From Gordionus sp. m RMFG-2023 (taxonomy: Eukaryota > Nematomorpha > Gordioida > Chordodea > Parachordodidae), in assembly GCF_954871325.1 (NCBI RefSeq), contig NC_088775.1, forward strand, positions 3,333,473 through 3,397,472: a DNA stretch of 64,000 bases, given 5' to 3'. Each line of letters starts with the position of its first letter. Position 1 is the stretch's first letter. Below the pieces are notes generated by a model. It was not told the origin of the DNA, made no database searches, and saw nothing but the letters and a program-made list of their open reading frames with translations. Of the stretch, positions 12,089 through 23,329 are shown piece by piece. A program made the position numbers and the translations under genes.

Positions 12089-12312
12089 TAGTGTTGTAAA
12101 ACGGCTCGTTTTGAGCCGATTTTTAAAAACGGCTAACTCAATATTTAATCCAGAAAAATATTGCATAAGCCTCGAGATTTCGATAATATATGTCTAGGAT
12201 CTTTGTTCCTTCTATGAGTAAAATCTTCAGGCTTGCGTAATATTTTTCTGGAAGAAATATTGAGTTAGCCGTTTTTAAAAATCGTCTCAAAACGAGCCGT
12301 TTAACAACACTA
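12089..12312. mobile_element. hAT-type MITE, family M1 (well-preserved copy)
   Basis: This 224-bp element has long terminal inverted repeats of about 75 bp. It begins TAGTGTTGT and ends CAACACTA, and both arms carry the CGGCTCGTTTTGAGCCG hairpin and AACGGCTAACTCAATATT. The flanks are ATCGTAGT and ATCCTAGT, an 8-bp target duplication with one mismatch, diagnostic of hAT superfamily insertion. A central ~70-bp segment (TCGAGATTTCG..CTTCAGGCTTGCGTAATA) is conserved among copies. It has no coding capacity. Confidence 0.92.
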
Positions 12313-13250
12313 ATCCTAGTGGATATTTTTGTGTTTGCTCTATTATGTGAATTAATTGATACGATACTATGTTTATAAGTGTGTAAAAAAATTGTTAGGG
12401 GCCATCGAAATACTTTTTTCTTTGAACAACAATTATTTATCTCCAATTACATTTTTATTATTAAATAATTTAACAAAAAAGATATATATTCTGAGGGGGG
12501 GGGTTAATCTCCTTCCCTAAATATGTCTAGAATCGGGCCTGCGCTCTACCCCCCCCCCTTCCACTTCTTCTTACATTACCCAACTCCCATTCCCTATTAA
12601 TTCTCCAACATTCTTATCTCGTGGCAAGATTTCCTTGAATTACGATTGAAAAATAAAATGTAAATTGTGATTAATTAACGAAAATGAATAAAATTTAAAT
12701 GATGACTAAATTACTAAAGTGGCAACGATGATTCTAATTATTCAATTAAAACAAGTATGAAAATAGTTATTAATTTTTATAAATTATGCCTCAAGCAATG
12801 ACATATATAATACCTAGACTGACGATTCATTCATTAAAATGCATTTTTAAGCGTCGTTAAAAGCAAATCAACTGGACCGGTCATTTTGGTAACACGTATA
12901 GTAATTATTCTCATGCTTAAAAACTACTATTTAAATTGATAACTTGTTTCCTTATTATCTCGATGATCCGGTAATTCTTTGCATCAGATATAGGAATAAA
13001 TTAGGCTCTCGTTTAAAATGTTGATAACGATTAGTTTAACCAAGATGGCGTCTCCAGCTGATTTGCATTGATGTACACTTTTAATGAATGAATGTCATTG
13101 GCCTCAAGCCAAAACAAATACTATTATAATTGACAAATCGGAAAAATTAAATAATGGGTCCATTGAGCGTTTGTTCCAATTTTGGGACGCAACAATTGGA
13201 TTAAAGAACTGTACACCGAGCGAACAGGTGATTTAATCGTTTATAAAATT
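12313..13250. other. Intergenic DNA, nothing recognised
   Basis: A+T-rich sequence with poly-G (12495-12503) and poly-C (12549-12558) runs. No gene, RNA or clear repeat was recognised. Confidence 0.4.
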
Positions 13251-13254
13251 AAAG

Positions 13255-13890
13255 CACAATTATATGTTTTTTATTTTTATATCCATTTCAATTTGTAATA
13301 CCTTTTATTAGGATATACTATCGATGGCTCATAAATAATTATCATTTTTATAAAAATGATAATATTTATTTAATAATTCCTAAAAGATATGGTTTAACCA
13401 CATAGCTTTGATGTAATTAAATTCAAAAAATTTTGGAAAAAACTGCAAAAAATTCAATTAAAATCGATTCGCAAGGTGGCGTAATTTATTTTAAAAATGA
13501 TTTTTTCTTTTGATGATTCCTTTACTCAATTGCTAGATTTTTTGGGGATATCTTTTAATTGCAAAGTAGAATAAACGATATTCACAGTTTTATACAAATA
13601 GTATCACACAGACTATAGTGGGCATAGTGTCTAATAGAATTAGTATTTCTCCTGATCTAATAGAAATACTAGCCCTTATCTATGCTGTATAGCCATAGCC
13701 TAACCCTAGCACGGTCCGTGAGTTTAGTATCAGGCCTTTGCATGAACTGCGTAGTTCGGTAAAAACGAAATATAACTTATTTTTCGCAGTCCTAAGTATC
13801 CCTAAGATTTTACCGAATGCAGTGAGGTTGGTTGTTTAATAAAATTAGTATTTTTCATCATCTAATATAAACACTAATCGACACTATTGT
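13255..13890. repeat. Dispersed repeat family R2, copy 1
   Basis: Two sub-blocks are shared with other places. Block A (13436-13620) has ATCGATTCGCAAGGTGGCGT and 'GGGATATCTTTTAATTGCAAA.TAGAATAAACGATA.TCACAG', shared with 23330-23625. Block B (13600-13890) has 'CCTAGCAC', 'GAGTTTAGTATCA', 'CTAAGTATC.CTAAGATTTTAC' and 'GAATGCAGTGAGGTTGGT', shared with 19800-20130 and 23700-23960. A lead segment at 13290-13345 (TATCGATGGCTCATAAATAA) recurs at 22107-22160. No terminal repeats or coding capacity were seen. Confidence 0.75.
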
Positions 13891-14227
13891 TGCATAGCCT
13901 TTAATTTCTTTAAAATTCGCATATTTTGAGGTGAATATTTTTAATGGCTTAAAATGATATTTACTAAAAAAGATAGATGCATAGACCGTATATTTTTTCT
14001 AGAGGGCCTGGTAATAATTGAATTGTATGTTGTTATTGATAAGTTAACTCTTTTTGTGGGAAGATTAATTTATATAACAAAAATATTAGGGTTTTCTCAA
14101 AAACCCCAATCTTTATTTATAACAGTTCAGTATACAAAAAATTATAATGATTTTAAGGTTCTCAAGAAAACATTTATAAAGTTTTCGTTCGGTTCAGCTA
14201 ATTGTAAAGGTACATTATGATTAAAAA

Positions 14228-14291
14228 TTTTTATTGAAGCAACACCATGGTATAATAATTTTTATTGAAGCAAAACCATGGTATAATAATT
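14228..14291. repeat. Two-copy 32-bp tandem repeat
   Basis: A unit containing TTTTTATTGAAGCAA and CCATGGTATAATAA occurs twice in a row with one difference (CAACACC versus CAAAACC). Confidence 0.85.
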
Positions 14292-14299
14292 TTAATTAT

Positions 14300-14990
14300 T
14301 AATTAAAATTTTTGCCATCTTAAGATATTGTATATTTATAAAATAGATGAAATTAATTTATATAGGTATTGAAATAATATATAAGAATCAAAACTCATTT
14401 CTAAATATATTATTTGAACATATAACTAATATATTTTCTAATATAAGTGGATTCATATTTGTTCGTTGTGGCGATAACACAAATTTTATCCCCGAAACCT
14501 TTGAACAGAAACTTGTGTAGATTGTACAGCCGACGTTACGAGGCCTAGTCGGAATAGAACATTACCCGATAAATGATTCCACAAAAAAAAGTTAATAAAA
14601 TTATTTACAATATGATACTCCATTTTGAGATATACAGTAATTCAAAGCAAGTATTTTTTTTAAACTATAAGAATAAGTTTATATAATTTTGGATATTCAA
14701 AATTTCTTTGATTACCAATATACAAAATCTGAGGATTTTTTTTATATTAATTAAATACAACTAAATCAAAAATTGGTTATTTAGATATTTTTGCATACTA
14801 AAATATAGGAAATAGGAATGCTCTAATACTATATATATCAAGCAGTTAAAGTTATTGTGGATCGATTTAAGTCATAGTGAATACATATTTCTTCTGGATA
14901 TTTTATAAGCAAATATTTTGATCAAAATAACTACGAAGATAGGGTAAAATATGTAATACACCACAAGGAAAAGAATGTAAAATTATTTAT
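14300..14990. other. Intergenic DNA, nothing recognised
   Basis: A+T-rich DNA. The frame at 13954-14220 before it has no recognisable domain and is probably chance. Confidence 0.4.
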
Positions 14991-15000
14991 TTTATTTTGG

Positions 15001-15156
15001 CTGTAACCGGTACAAACCGGTTTAATTTTTTTTTTTATAAAGGAACTTTTTTACTCCTTCTAAAAATAATTACATAGGTTCGGTTACGGTTCAGATATCA
15101 TAAAGGTTTATAACAGTTTAACCGTTCATTCTGGTTAATTACGGGTCCCTAGTTTT
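15001..15156. mobile_element. hAT-like element terminus, family M5
   Basis: The segment is rich in ACCGG, GGTTCGGTTACGGTTC and AACCGTTCATTCTGGTT words and ends GGGTCCCTAG. The same word order occurs at 62745-62900 and, inverted, at 60003-60115. It resembles the repeat-rich sub-terminal region of hAT transposons. Only one end was recognised. Confidence 0.5.
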
Positions 15157-15224
15157 TCATAACCTGAGAGTTATTGGAAAGATTTCTATAAAGAAATTTT
15201 TAAAAAGTCTGGCTCATTAATATT

Positions 15225-15765
15225 AAGGTCCTTAATCTCCAAGACCCGAGACGCGGGTCGGTCTTCAGGCAGGCCTTCTAAATATGGACAACAAAATATA
15301 GGATACATTCGTGAGCAGAAAAACTTTAATGAAAATATAGTTCCAAAATGTTATGATAAAATTTAGAATTAAGTGATAATGCTTATAAAAGAAGACCTTT
15401 TCCTTTTTTTTTTAAACAATTATGATTACCAATAAGGATTTTGCATTAAAAATATGCAACACGTGATTTTTGTCCAGCTATCCTTTAAGATTGTACACTC
15501 GACTTAAATGATAGAATGCTCTGGTTCTCCTTATCACCACCCCCCCCCCCCCCTCCCCCATACCTGTAGAACTTGCGATTGCGAGATCGTTATATCATCC
15601 AGTTAATATTTCGTGATCTATATCATCACCCAAATTTTTTTCACTTTCTATCTGACCATAGTCCACCCATCCTTCAATAATACTTGGAGACGAATAATTT
15701 TCCCTGGTCTTGTAGGCACTGCTAAAATTTAGCTAAATCAGGCTCAGAATCACAACTTCCTTTGC
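15225..15765. repeat. Dispersed repeat family R1, copy 2
   Basis: This is the second copy of the 10905-11350 repeat in the same orientation, including the ATATGGACAACAAAATAT and TTCGTGAGCAGAAAAACTTT blocks and a 14-base poly-C run (15540-15553). It has about 100 extra bases in the middle relative to copy 1. Confidence 0.75.
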
Positions 15766-15955
15766 TATAATTTATTGTGCGTCTTTTAATAAAATGATAG
15801 CTTTCAATTATTACATTTTTAAATCGCATGCGCAGATCAGAATTTATAAATATAATTCTTTTAACAATCGAGATAAATTTTGTTTGTTAAATTTTCGCGA
15901 AAAATAAAAAATAAATTTTAGTAAATTTAAATTTTCTAATAATATTATAGACCCC

Positions 15956-16402
15956 ATGGCACCCGCATCTAGTTCAAACTCCAAGAATTTGCTCTCCAAT
16001 GGCGACAACGTTAAGGTGGTAGTGGAAACCGAACGGAGCCCTAAGTTGTCGATAGCGGCTAAAATATTGGGAAATTTCAACAAAGGTAATTATTCCCTTT
16101 GCGACAATCTTTACCCCATGATTCTATTGGTCCTTGGCTTAATTATCCTGTTCTACCTGATGATTGTGTGCCTTAAATTGTGCTACTACATCCGGAAATC
16201 CAGGCAGGGTCATTTATTCAAAGCGGGAAGTTCCAAGGTACAACCGCCTAGGAAACGTGTAAGGCGAAAAGTTCGCCCTGCTAATGACGGAAATTTGGAG
16301 CCTCAGAAGGCGCCCTTCAACGATATGAATTCTGCAAAGAGTGACGTTTCGGAAAACCACAAATTGTTGGGAAGTGTTAGCGAGCCTTCTATAAATGAAT
16401 GA
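15956..16402 (+). CDS. Small single-pass membrane protein of unknown function
   Basis: The 148-residue single-exon frame has better codon balance and GC content than its surroundings. Residues 1-45 are a polar N-terminus without a classical signal peptide. A strongly hydrophobic segment at about 52-78 (starts LYPMILLVLGLII) is followed directly by YYIRKSRQ, so the positive-inside rule puts the C-terminus in the cytosol. Residues 98-108 are a basic PRKRVRRKVRP patch, and the tail to 148 is acidic/polar and probably unstructured. I recognise no family. The ATG is in a good context (CCCCATGGC), and an AG acceptor-like site (TATTATAG) lies six bases before it. An AATAAA follows at 16486-16491, about 85 bases past the stop. 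It may be complete or a final exon. Confidence 0.65.
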   Translation: MAPASSSNSKNLLSNGDNVKVVVETERSPKLSIAAKILGNFNKGNYSLCDNLYPMILLVLGLIILFYLMIVCLKLCYYIRKSRQGHLFKAGSSKVQPPRKRVRRKVRPANDGNLEPQKAPFNDMNSAKSDVSENHKLLGSVSEPSINE

Positions 16403-16485
16403 GTGAATATGTTGAATCAATTTAATTATAAATTTGGGATAGAATCATTTAGCAAATTTTAATGTTTCACCTTTTATTTTTTCAA

Positions 16486-16491
16486 AATAAA
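16486..16491 (+). terminator. Polyadenylation signal of the membrane-protein gene
   Basis: AATAAA about 85 bases after the stop at 16402. Confidence 0.5.
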
Positions 16492-16509
16492 AAGTTATAT
16501 AAGTATTTT

Positions 16510-16566
16510 TTTAAAGTGGTTAATGTGTTGATCATGGATCCTATAGACCTGGGTTCGAATCCAGTA
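16510..16566 (+). repeat. tRNA-like sequence (tRNA relic or SINE head)
   Basis: An A-box-like TGGTTAATGTG (from 16517) and a perfect B box GGTTCGAATCC (16551-16561) are spaced as in a tRNA gene. The T-stem pairs badly and no convincing acceptor stem closes the structure, so this is more likely a tRNA pseudogene or the head of a tRNA-derived SINE than a working tRNA. Confidence 0.45.
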
Positions 16567-16819
16567 ACATGTTTTGTTTTTCTGAAGCCAACTTGGCGGT
16601 TTTCTGTACTTGGGGCATAACTATATAGCAGATATTCGAACACGTGATTTGAAAAAATAAATAGGTCCTATTACATTTGGTGAATTATCATTAGTCTATA
16701 GATGCTATAACCTTATAATGTTTTTTTACTGTAGTTAGAGCCTTATGGTTACTTTATTAACAAAATTATTAAGCGAAACAGATTGGGAGGAGGGGGGGGG
16801 TTAAAATATTAGTAATCAA

Positions 16820-17335
16820 ATAATTATTTTTGCAACTTTATAATCATGTTTTTTAAATTAAAAAAAATAAAAAGATTTTCCTGGAAATATATTCCAGCAT
16901 GTGTTAGAATATCTTTAATACACTATTGAACTTAATATAATTTATATTCGTTTTTCCATACATTTTCGATATAAATTGTAAACGATCTCAAGCATAAGAT
17001 ATTCAAAACGATTTGACAAACTTCTCCTTAGATTCGTCCACTTTTTTGATTGGCTTATTTAATAGACGGTAAATTTAGATTATATCTTAAAATATTGTTA
17101 AATGGTTATACTTAGAATTATATGATGATGTATTAAATAAATACATAAATAGAATATATACTTGCATATAAATTCGTATTAAAATTATAAATTTTTATAA
17201 ATAATGATATCATCCGTTTTGACCGAGAAGGCCCTGAATGTATTTCTGGTAAAATCAGACATTTTAGCATTTTAAAAAAAAAGAGCTTAGAAAATTATTT
17301 AAAGTTGAAAAAGATAACACATTGTAGTAACATAG
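16820..17335. mobile_element. MITE family M3, degenerate copy
   Basis: The left arm (about 16825-16925) contains 'GATTTTCCTGGAAATATATTCCAGCATG' and 'TTAGAATA'. The right arm (about 17225-17330) contains TTCTGGTAAAATCAGA and TTGAAAAAGATAACACATTG, its inverted counterpart. The arms match those of the copies at 48690-49062 and, for the left arm, 21790-21945. Confidence 0.55.
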
Positions 17336-17339
17336 ATGA

Positions 17340-18550
17340 TATTTACCATAGTTGTCGAAGTATCTAGGTAAATGTCGTCTAGATATCTGTTTTTGATACT
17401 TTTTCAGATACATTTTGATATAATTTTATTTTAAAGCATTTTTTTTTATCTTAAGAATAAAGATATTTGAATGCGCATTACGAGTATATCGGAAATTCAA
17501 TATTTTTATTAACCTTATTGTTGGGAACTTGTTTCATATTTATTTATTTACGATTTCATCGAGTATGTAGCGGACTGCCACCATGATATTTTCAGAGAGT
17601 TCAGGGTAATTTTTAGCAGAGGAATAATATAGAATCAGGTCAATTTTATCAAAGAATCTTGATATAATTGAGCCTAATGATGATAAACACTATTTCATAA
17701 TGTAAATATATCTGGATACAGCCTCTTCACGGCAATTGAGCAGATTTGATAGTATCTGCTAGTAATGTAATAAATTCAAGAACCAAGTTTATTTTATTAA
17801 AGAATCAAATTTATTTTTCACTGAAAAAAAACAAATAAAATTCGTTTATTTTATATAATAAAATATTTAATATAAATTATCACCGAAGGTAACAAAAATG
17901 ATCTTTTGAAATAAATTGTAACTTGTATAATGTCATTAACAATTAGAATTTGTATAGTTCAATATCATTAACAAAAAAAAAGAAAAAAAATTTAAAATTT
18001 GAAGGTCATTATCAAAACAACAAAAAAAACTAATAGTTTATAAGAAAATTAAAAAAAAAAAATTCAAACGACTTCTTAACAGTTGTTTAAAGGGAGAAGA
18101 TTTGAAGTAGAGGGTATTGATTGATCATTTATAATACCATTTAGTAGTAGAGAGAGGGGGTTCATTTAGGCTAAACATATTTATAGTAGGATTGTTTTGA
18201 TTATTATATGTACTTTTAGAGATGAGCTCCTTCTTAAATGATGTAAAGGGATTTTAAGTAGTTTGAAAGCTTTATAACAATCATTAACATTAAATAAATT
18301 TAGTACTTCAGTAGCTCTTTTTTTTCTAGAAAAGCTTTTTTATCATTTCTTAATCTATGCTTTGGTTTTTCATGTAATGACCATTTCCAATTAGATTAGC
18401 AATAAGATTTTTTGATTCCAGCAGCATCCAGTCTGGGTATTTGTTTAGTTGGTATGCAGCTGATTTGGTGCAAATCTCAGAAGTATTTTTTACAAAGATT
18501 ATCGATGTTTAAATAAGTTTGTAAATTATTTGTTTAAATATGATTTTTGA
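17340..18550. other. Repeat-like A+T-rich DNA without a gene
   Basis: No gene was recognised. Part of it may be the decayed downstream portion of the minus-strand LINE whose reverse-transcriptase segment lies at 18720-18905, but no further motif could be read. Confidence 0.35.
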
Positions 18551-18719
18551 CTGACATTATGCAACTTTTCTTTTATTTTGATCATTTAGAGTTTTAATAT
18601 CAAGTTTTATTTCCATATGACAATTTTATGATCTGAATTTAGACTTATATTCAAATTTAAGAATGTCGAATTTAGTTTTATTTAGCCTAGTAAGTTTTAT
18701 AATTACAATATCCTTTGTT

Positions 18720-18905
18720 TTTATATATTGGAAGCCAGCTTAGGGCTTCATAAGCCAAATTTTATTCATGACAATATTGAATAAAATAGGTGATAGAACA
18801 CATCCTTGTTTAACTCCTTTTCGTACCATAAAGGAAGGAGATTGGAGGTTCTCCGCTTTAAAGGTAGACATCAGCGAGCCATATTGGTTTCTAAGGATTT
18901 GTAAA
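18720..18905 (-). pseudogene. LINE reverse-transcriptase fragment
   Basis: On the minus strand 18905-18735 reads KFLQILRNQYGSLMSTF, then QSPSFMVRKGVKQGCVLSP, ILFNIVMNKIWLM. GVKQGCVLSPILFN is the highly conserved block of non-LTR reverse transcriptases just ahead of the catalytic YADD region. The frame stops soon after and no YADD box was found, so this is a 5'- and 3'-truncated relic. Confidence 0.8.
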
Positions 18906-19429
18906 AATTTTATTACAACATAATATATTAATTAATAATTAAAAAACGTGTTTTGGGAATGTAAGTTTATGTAAATAAAGAGATTTTTTTTAAAAAAAAT
19001 AAGATAAAATAAATAAAGTGATATTTTTAAATTAGAAAAAAATTTTTTGTTTTCAATATTATTTATTTTGATAATGAAACAAATAAAAAAATTGTGGTTA
19101 AAATAAATAAATGGTGGTTAAAAATAGTTGAAATATTTATACATTTTTTTTTAATATGCGTTTTAATTTGTATTTTTAAATGTGGCCAAATTAAAATTAA
19201 AGTTGATTATTATTTGGTTAATAATAAATGTTAATACAAAAGGTCATTATAATAAAAGATAAAAAATCGGTAACGCGAAAGAAATTGTAAAGGACATATG
19301 TATTTTTATTTCTTTGTTAACATGTATGTACGTTATTATAAAAATTGTATATTATGATAAGAATTCTGTATATAGATATAAAATAAAATTTGATTTTAAA
19401 TTAAAGAAGAGATCTCCCGTTGCCTTCCA

Positions 19430-19455
19430 TTAAAATAATATGGTGGCAGCGTCGT
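19430..19455 (+). mobile_element. Possible LTR-element fossil: primer-binding-site-like sequence
   Basis: TGGTGGCAGCG at 19441-19451 is identical to the sequence directly next to the 5' LTR of the element at 24328-26073. The preceding 150 bases look like an LTR end, but no matching second LTR was found. It can only be a fragment. Confidence 0.3.
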
Positions 19456-19472
19456 TCTAAAGAGCCAAATAC

Positions 19473-19679
19473 ATGATTATTTTTTTACCTTCGTCCAAAT
19501 ATTCTATCAGATTTATAAAGAACATACCATATATACATCAAACAAATTTCGTTCACGTATTTTATTATGATGAATTAGAAGATATGCAAAAAGCTTACAA
19601 CTTAATAAATGATCAACAAGCTGAAGATGATGACGGAAACAAATTTATTATAGAGGCTAAAAGATATGAGAAATTATAA
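19473..19679 (+). CDS. Short frame, possible terminal exon, unknown
   Basis: The last 45 residues (starting FVHVFYYDELEDMQKAYNL, then DDDGNKFIIEAKRYEKL) look like real protein rather than A+T-rich noise. An acceptor-like TTCTATCAG ends at 19510, and an AATAAA lies at 19716-19721, 37 bases past the stop. I recognise no family. The sequence upstream contains a retroelement-like primer-binding site, so it could also belong to a small element. No companion exons were found. Confidence 0.35.
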   Translation: MIIFLPSSKYSIRFIKNIPYIHQTNFVHVFYYDELEDMQKAYNLINDQQAEDDDGNKFIIEAKRYEKL

Positions 19680-19785
19680 TCATTGTAGAATGATTATTGT
19701 ATATTATAACTATTAAATAAAGGTAATAATAAAATATTTTATAAATTTATCATGAAAAAATCATTATCAAATGTAAGGTTTATAA

Positions 19786-20130
19786 TTTATGTTTAAACAG
19801 TTTTAAAATAAAATTATTTTTCAGATTATGTTAGAGTTGGCAGAGTATAGTAGGTTTTTTAGTATCTAATAGAATTAGTATTATTACTTATCTTTGCTAC
19901 ATAGCCCTACTAACCCTAGCACTGTCCATGAGTTTAGTATCAAGCCTTAGCCTGAACTCCGTAATCCGATAAAAACGAGCAGAAATTTATGGCTGCTTCG
20001 CGAGTTCTAAGTATCTCTAAGATTTTACCGAATGCAGTGAGGTTGGTGCTTAAAAAAAATTAGTAATTTTCATCATCTATTATAATCACTAACCCGCATC
20101 TTTGTTGCATAGCCTTTAGTTACCATTAAC
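19786..20130. repeat. Dispersed repeat family R2, copy 2 (block B only)
   Basis: It shares 'TTTAAACAGTTT.AAATAAA', 'CTAACCCTAGCACTGTCC', 'GAGTTTAGTATCA', 'CTAAGTATCTCTAAGATTTTACCGAATGCAGTGAGG'-like order and 'TTGTTGCATAGCCTTTA' with 13600-13890 and 23660-23960. Confidence 0.75.
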
Positions 20131-20339
20131 GAGGTTCACGAGCTTGGTAACAGTCATTAACCTGAAACCCTATAGTTTATCTGCATAATAGAAATAATCT
20201 TGCCCGGATCTCAAAGTTATCGAGAGATTCTAACAAATATTGTGATATATCCTCACCACTATGAGGATATGTTTAGCTGAATTAAATCTAGAAGACAACT
20301 TTCCATATTCCACTTTTTAATAAATATAGTGGCATGTAA

Positions 20340-20900
20340 TTAAGCAAAAAGACTATAAGCTGATAGATGTCCACATATCAGTTGTGATCGCCAATGTACT
20401 TTTAACATTTTTTAAATTTTTAATGAGTTGAAATTTTATATATTTTTTCAATGTATTTGCAAGCTGTTTGTCTAGTCCAGATTTTATAATACTTGAATAT
20501 GAAGGAAATTTTTTTTTTCTGAACTCCTTACTATCCATAGCTTTGAAAGGAATATTGTACCTTTATAATAAATCTCAAAAATGATTTGTTACGCTATACA
20601 TAGCTTTGAAAGGAATATTGTTCCTTTATAATAAATCTCAAATAATTTGTTACGTTTCCTTCAGGTAATAATCTATGAATGCCTACTAAGTTTTTTGGTA
20701 TATCCTCTCTCCTTTTTCCAATTAACTCTGAATGATTTCTTCTAATGTGATTTTTTAAATTGGCTATAAAAATTAATATATCTCATAATTTTATTTGTTA
20801 TATACTTGTTGCAGGTGTGAACGCTAAAATATCTATTACACATTTTACATATTCGGCGATTTTTGTTGCGGCTTAATTCCAGCATGCTCTTTATATTAAA
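20340..20900 (-). pseudogene. hAT transposase N-terminal fragment with BED-type zinc finger
   Basis: Reading down the minus strand, about 20870-20820 gives NRRICKMCNRYF (first CxxC of a BED finger), and about 20770-20725 gives ANLKNHIRRNHSELIGKR (the HxxxxH half). 20538-20353 gives FRKKKFPSYSSIIKSGLDKQ and then STLAITTDMWTSISL, the conserved 'TDMWTS' block at the start of the hAT catalytic domain. The blocks are in different frames, and one is interrupted by a tandem duplication (20537-20660), so it is a dead DNA-transposon relic. Confidence 0.75.
20537..20660. repeat. Two-copy ~62-bp tandem duplication inside the hAT relic
   Basis: TAGCTTTGAAAGGAATATTG, TTCCTTTATAATAAATCTCAA (or TACC) and TTTGTTACG occur twice in succession with few differences. 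This is a local duplication within the transposase relic. Confidence 0.85.
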
Positions 20901-20909
20901 AGAAATAGT

Positions 20910-21780
20910 ATTTATCTATCGATGTATTAACTGAGGAATCAGATATTACTGATATCTGACTCATAATGATGTCTTGATCTTGATCATCCATAAGATCTTG
21001 GTTGTCAAGGTCATTACACACACATTTATAATTACAAAAAATTGTTACATAATTCTACCTCCGAGTCAAGGTTCATGTTATCTAGTAGAGGGTTGCTATT
21101 ATCTTCATCGCTATCTAGGTACTACATTTTAATATGAAGAGATGTGAAATAAGTTATAAAATGGAAAAATGATTTATTTTTAAAATATATTTTCATATAA
21201 AATAATTTTAAATATGATTGTGTAAAAAAAATAAATATAATTATTATTAAAATATAAGAAATATTTAAAAATTATTAGGTAACCCCCCCCCCCCCCCCCT
21301 TATCTCAATTCTTAGAGTTTGTTGTTTAAATAAAGGAAGTTTTGATAAGATGATAATATTTTATTAAATTAGTAAATAGCAGAGTAACGACTTATAAAAT
21401 ATTATCAAGAATTAAAATTTTATTAAATAATAGACATTTTGCAAATATTTGATTAAATTTTAATATTTATAATTATAATATTTTCAGATTCTTTTAATTC
21501 AATAAATTTTATTTTATATTAAATATTTTTATAAAAATATTAAATTTATCATTTATGGCATTTTAATATTGTAAAATAATAAAAAAATATAAAATCCTAG
21601 GTAGTAGATTCAAAGAAAATCATTTTTATATTAAATATATATAATATAAAAGTTAATTTTTTCTGCAAATATATAAATTTATAAAATATAAAATCCTTGA
21701 TTTAAATAATAGTTGTTGAGATCATAATTTCAAAAGTAAAAAAATATATTTTAAATGATATCATTAAGTTTCTATCTATG
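20910..21780. other. A+T-rich DNA with a 17-base poly-C run
   Basis: No gene was recognised. 21283-21299 is an uninterrupted run of 17 C, the longest homopolymer of its kind in the window. Confidence 0.4.
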
Positions 21781-21784
21781 TATA

Positions 21785-21945
21785 TGTTAGCGTTAATATG
21801 TTATTTTTTTCAACTTTACATCATTTTTTGCGCGCGTTTTTTAAAAATTTAAATTGATTTTACCGGAAATGTATTGTAGCATGTTTAGAATACCAATCTT
21901 ATAATTGTAGGTAAACAACCCATTTGAGTCATATATAAAATCTAC
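21785..21945. mobile_element. MITE family M3, one arm
   Basis: It contains GTTAGCGTTAATATGTTATT, TTTTTCAACTTTA, GCGCGC, 'GATTTTACCGGAAATG', 'AGCATGTTTAGAATACC' and 'CTTATAATTGTAG', matching the arms of the copy at 48690-49062. The other arm was not recognised. Confidence 0.55.
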
Positions 21946-21949
21946 GTTG

Positions 21950-22490
21950 GTTTACAACACTAAATATTAGTATAATAGGAAAAATTGTAAACACAAAAAT
22001 AAAAACATACACACAGAGATATATTATATTATGTTTAGGAGGAATTTATCGTCCATTAAAAATAAGTTAAAGAATAATAATAAAACTTTTTTTAATATGC
22101 ATTTCCATTTGTAATACTTTTTACTAGGATATATTATCGATGGCTCATAAATAATCTATTACAATAATCCTCAAAAAACGTTAATCAAATTTAAGCCAAT
22201 AGTGTTCTTTTTAAAAAAATATTTGTCCAATAAAAATGATTAGAGCGTATTCTGTCCAATGATAATATCATTGCAAATTCAAAACATTTGTGCACTTGAA
22301 ACCATTATATTTAACACATCATAATCATCTTACATCATCTTCTATTAATATCATTTCTTACACAATCTATATATTAATTAATAAATAATAAGTTTTCTTT
22401 AAAGAGAAAAATACAAAGTATAATTTTATTCATTTTTTTGGTACGCGATTCATATTACCAAAATGTACATCAATATAAAAACAAACCAAG
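21950..22490. other. A+T-rich DNA; short block shared with R2
   Basis: 22107-22160 repeats the TATCGATGGCTCATAAATAA segment found at 13290-13345. The rest shows nothing recognisable. Confidence 0.4.
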
Positions 22491-22497
22491 TATAAAA

Positions 22498-22676
22498 GAG
22501 TGTTGTTAACTCAATATTTTAGGCAGAAAAATATTGCCTAAGCCGCCTCGAGATTTATACATGTCTACTTTATTCCTTCTATGAGCAAAACCTTCTGTCA
22601 TGCGTAATATTTTTCTGGATGTAATATTGAAGCCGTTTTTAAATATCGGCTCAAAACGAGCCGTTTATCAACACTA
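22498..22676. mobile_element. hAT-type MITE, family M1 (left arm shortened)
   Basis: It starts AGTGTTGTTAACTCAATATT (the CGGCTCG hairpin is deleted) and ends with the full right arm GGCTCAAAACGAGCCGTTTA..CAACACTA. The central segment with CTCGAGATTT and CTTCTATGAG is conserved. Confidence 0.8.
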
Positions 22677-23098
22677 GTTAAAAAATTTTTATTTTAGCTA
22701 AATTATTTGACTTTTTTTTATAGGTGTTAATTTATGTTATATCTGTTGATATGAAATTGACAGATAGTTTTAAAAATAATTTCGAATAAGAGATAGATAA
22801 CAATTATTATTCTTTTTGTTATGAATTTTTTTTAAGTAATTTTGGGTAATCTTGTGAAATTATTATTATATTTAGAAAAGGTATTAAAAATATAAAATCA
22901 TATATTTATTATTAAGTTCATAATGCTTATTTAATTTAATGTTTTGATTATATATTTTTGTAAAAGTTCAATTATCCAAAGTTGTATAATAATATTTGTG
23001 ACTTCAACTCATAATATTTTGTTGAACATGGATTAATTATTATTATATAGCGAAAAATTTTATATGTTACATTCATTTAACTTAACACCATTTATATT

Positions 23099-23172
23099 AA
23101 TTTAACTTAATAGTTTCATTTAATTTAACTTGATAGTTTCATTTAATTTAACTTAATAGTTTCATTTAATTA
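23099..23172. repeat. ~22-bp tandem repeat
   Basis: Three to four copies of a unit TAACTTAATAGTTTCATTTA with minor changes. Confidence 0.85.
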
Positions 23173-23329
23173 TTTAATTGTTTTGCTTATATATATAAAG
23201 GATAAAATTATTATAGTTTTTTTAGTCATATTTTAGTTAAACATTTTAAAACATATTTATTAAATAAAAAATTGTTTCTTACTTCCTGCTAACCTTAACA
23301 ATTCATAAAAATTCAAAAATTTTAAAATA

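Noticed and set aside
13954-14220. 88-residue plus-strand frame
   Set aside because: No domain, no splice or start context, and A+T-driven composition; probably chance.
16510-16580. A working tRNA gene
   Set aside because: The A and B boxes are present, but the T-stem and acceptor stem do not pair, so only a relic or SINE head is claimed.
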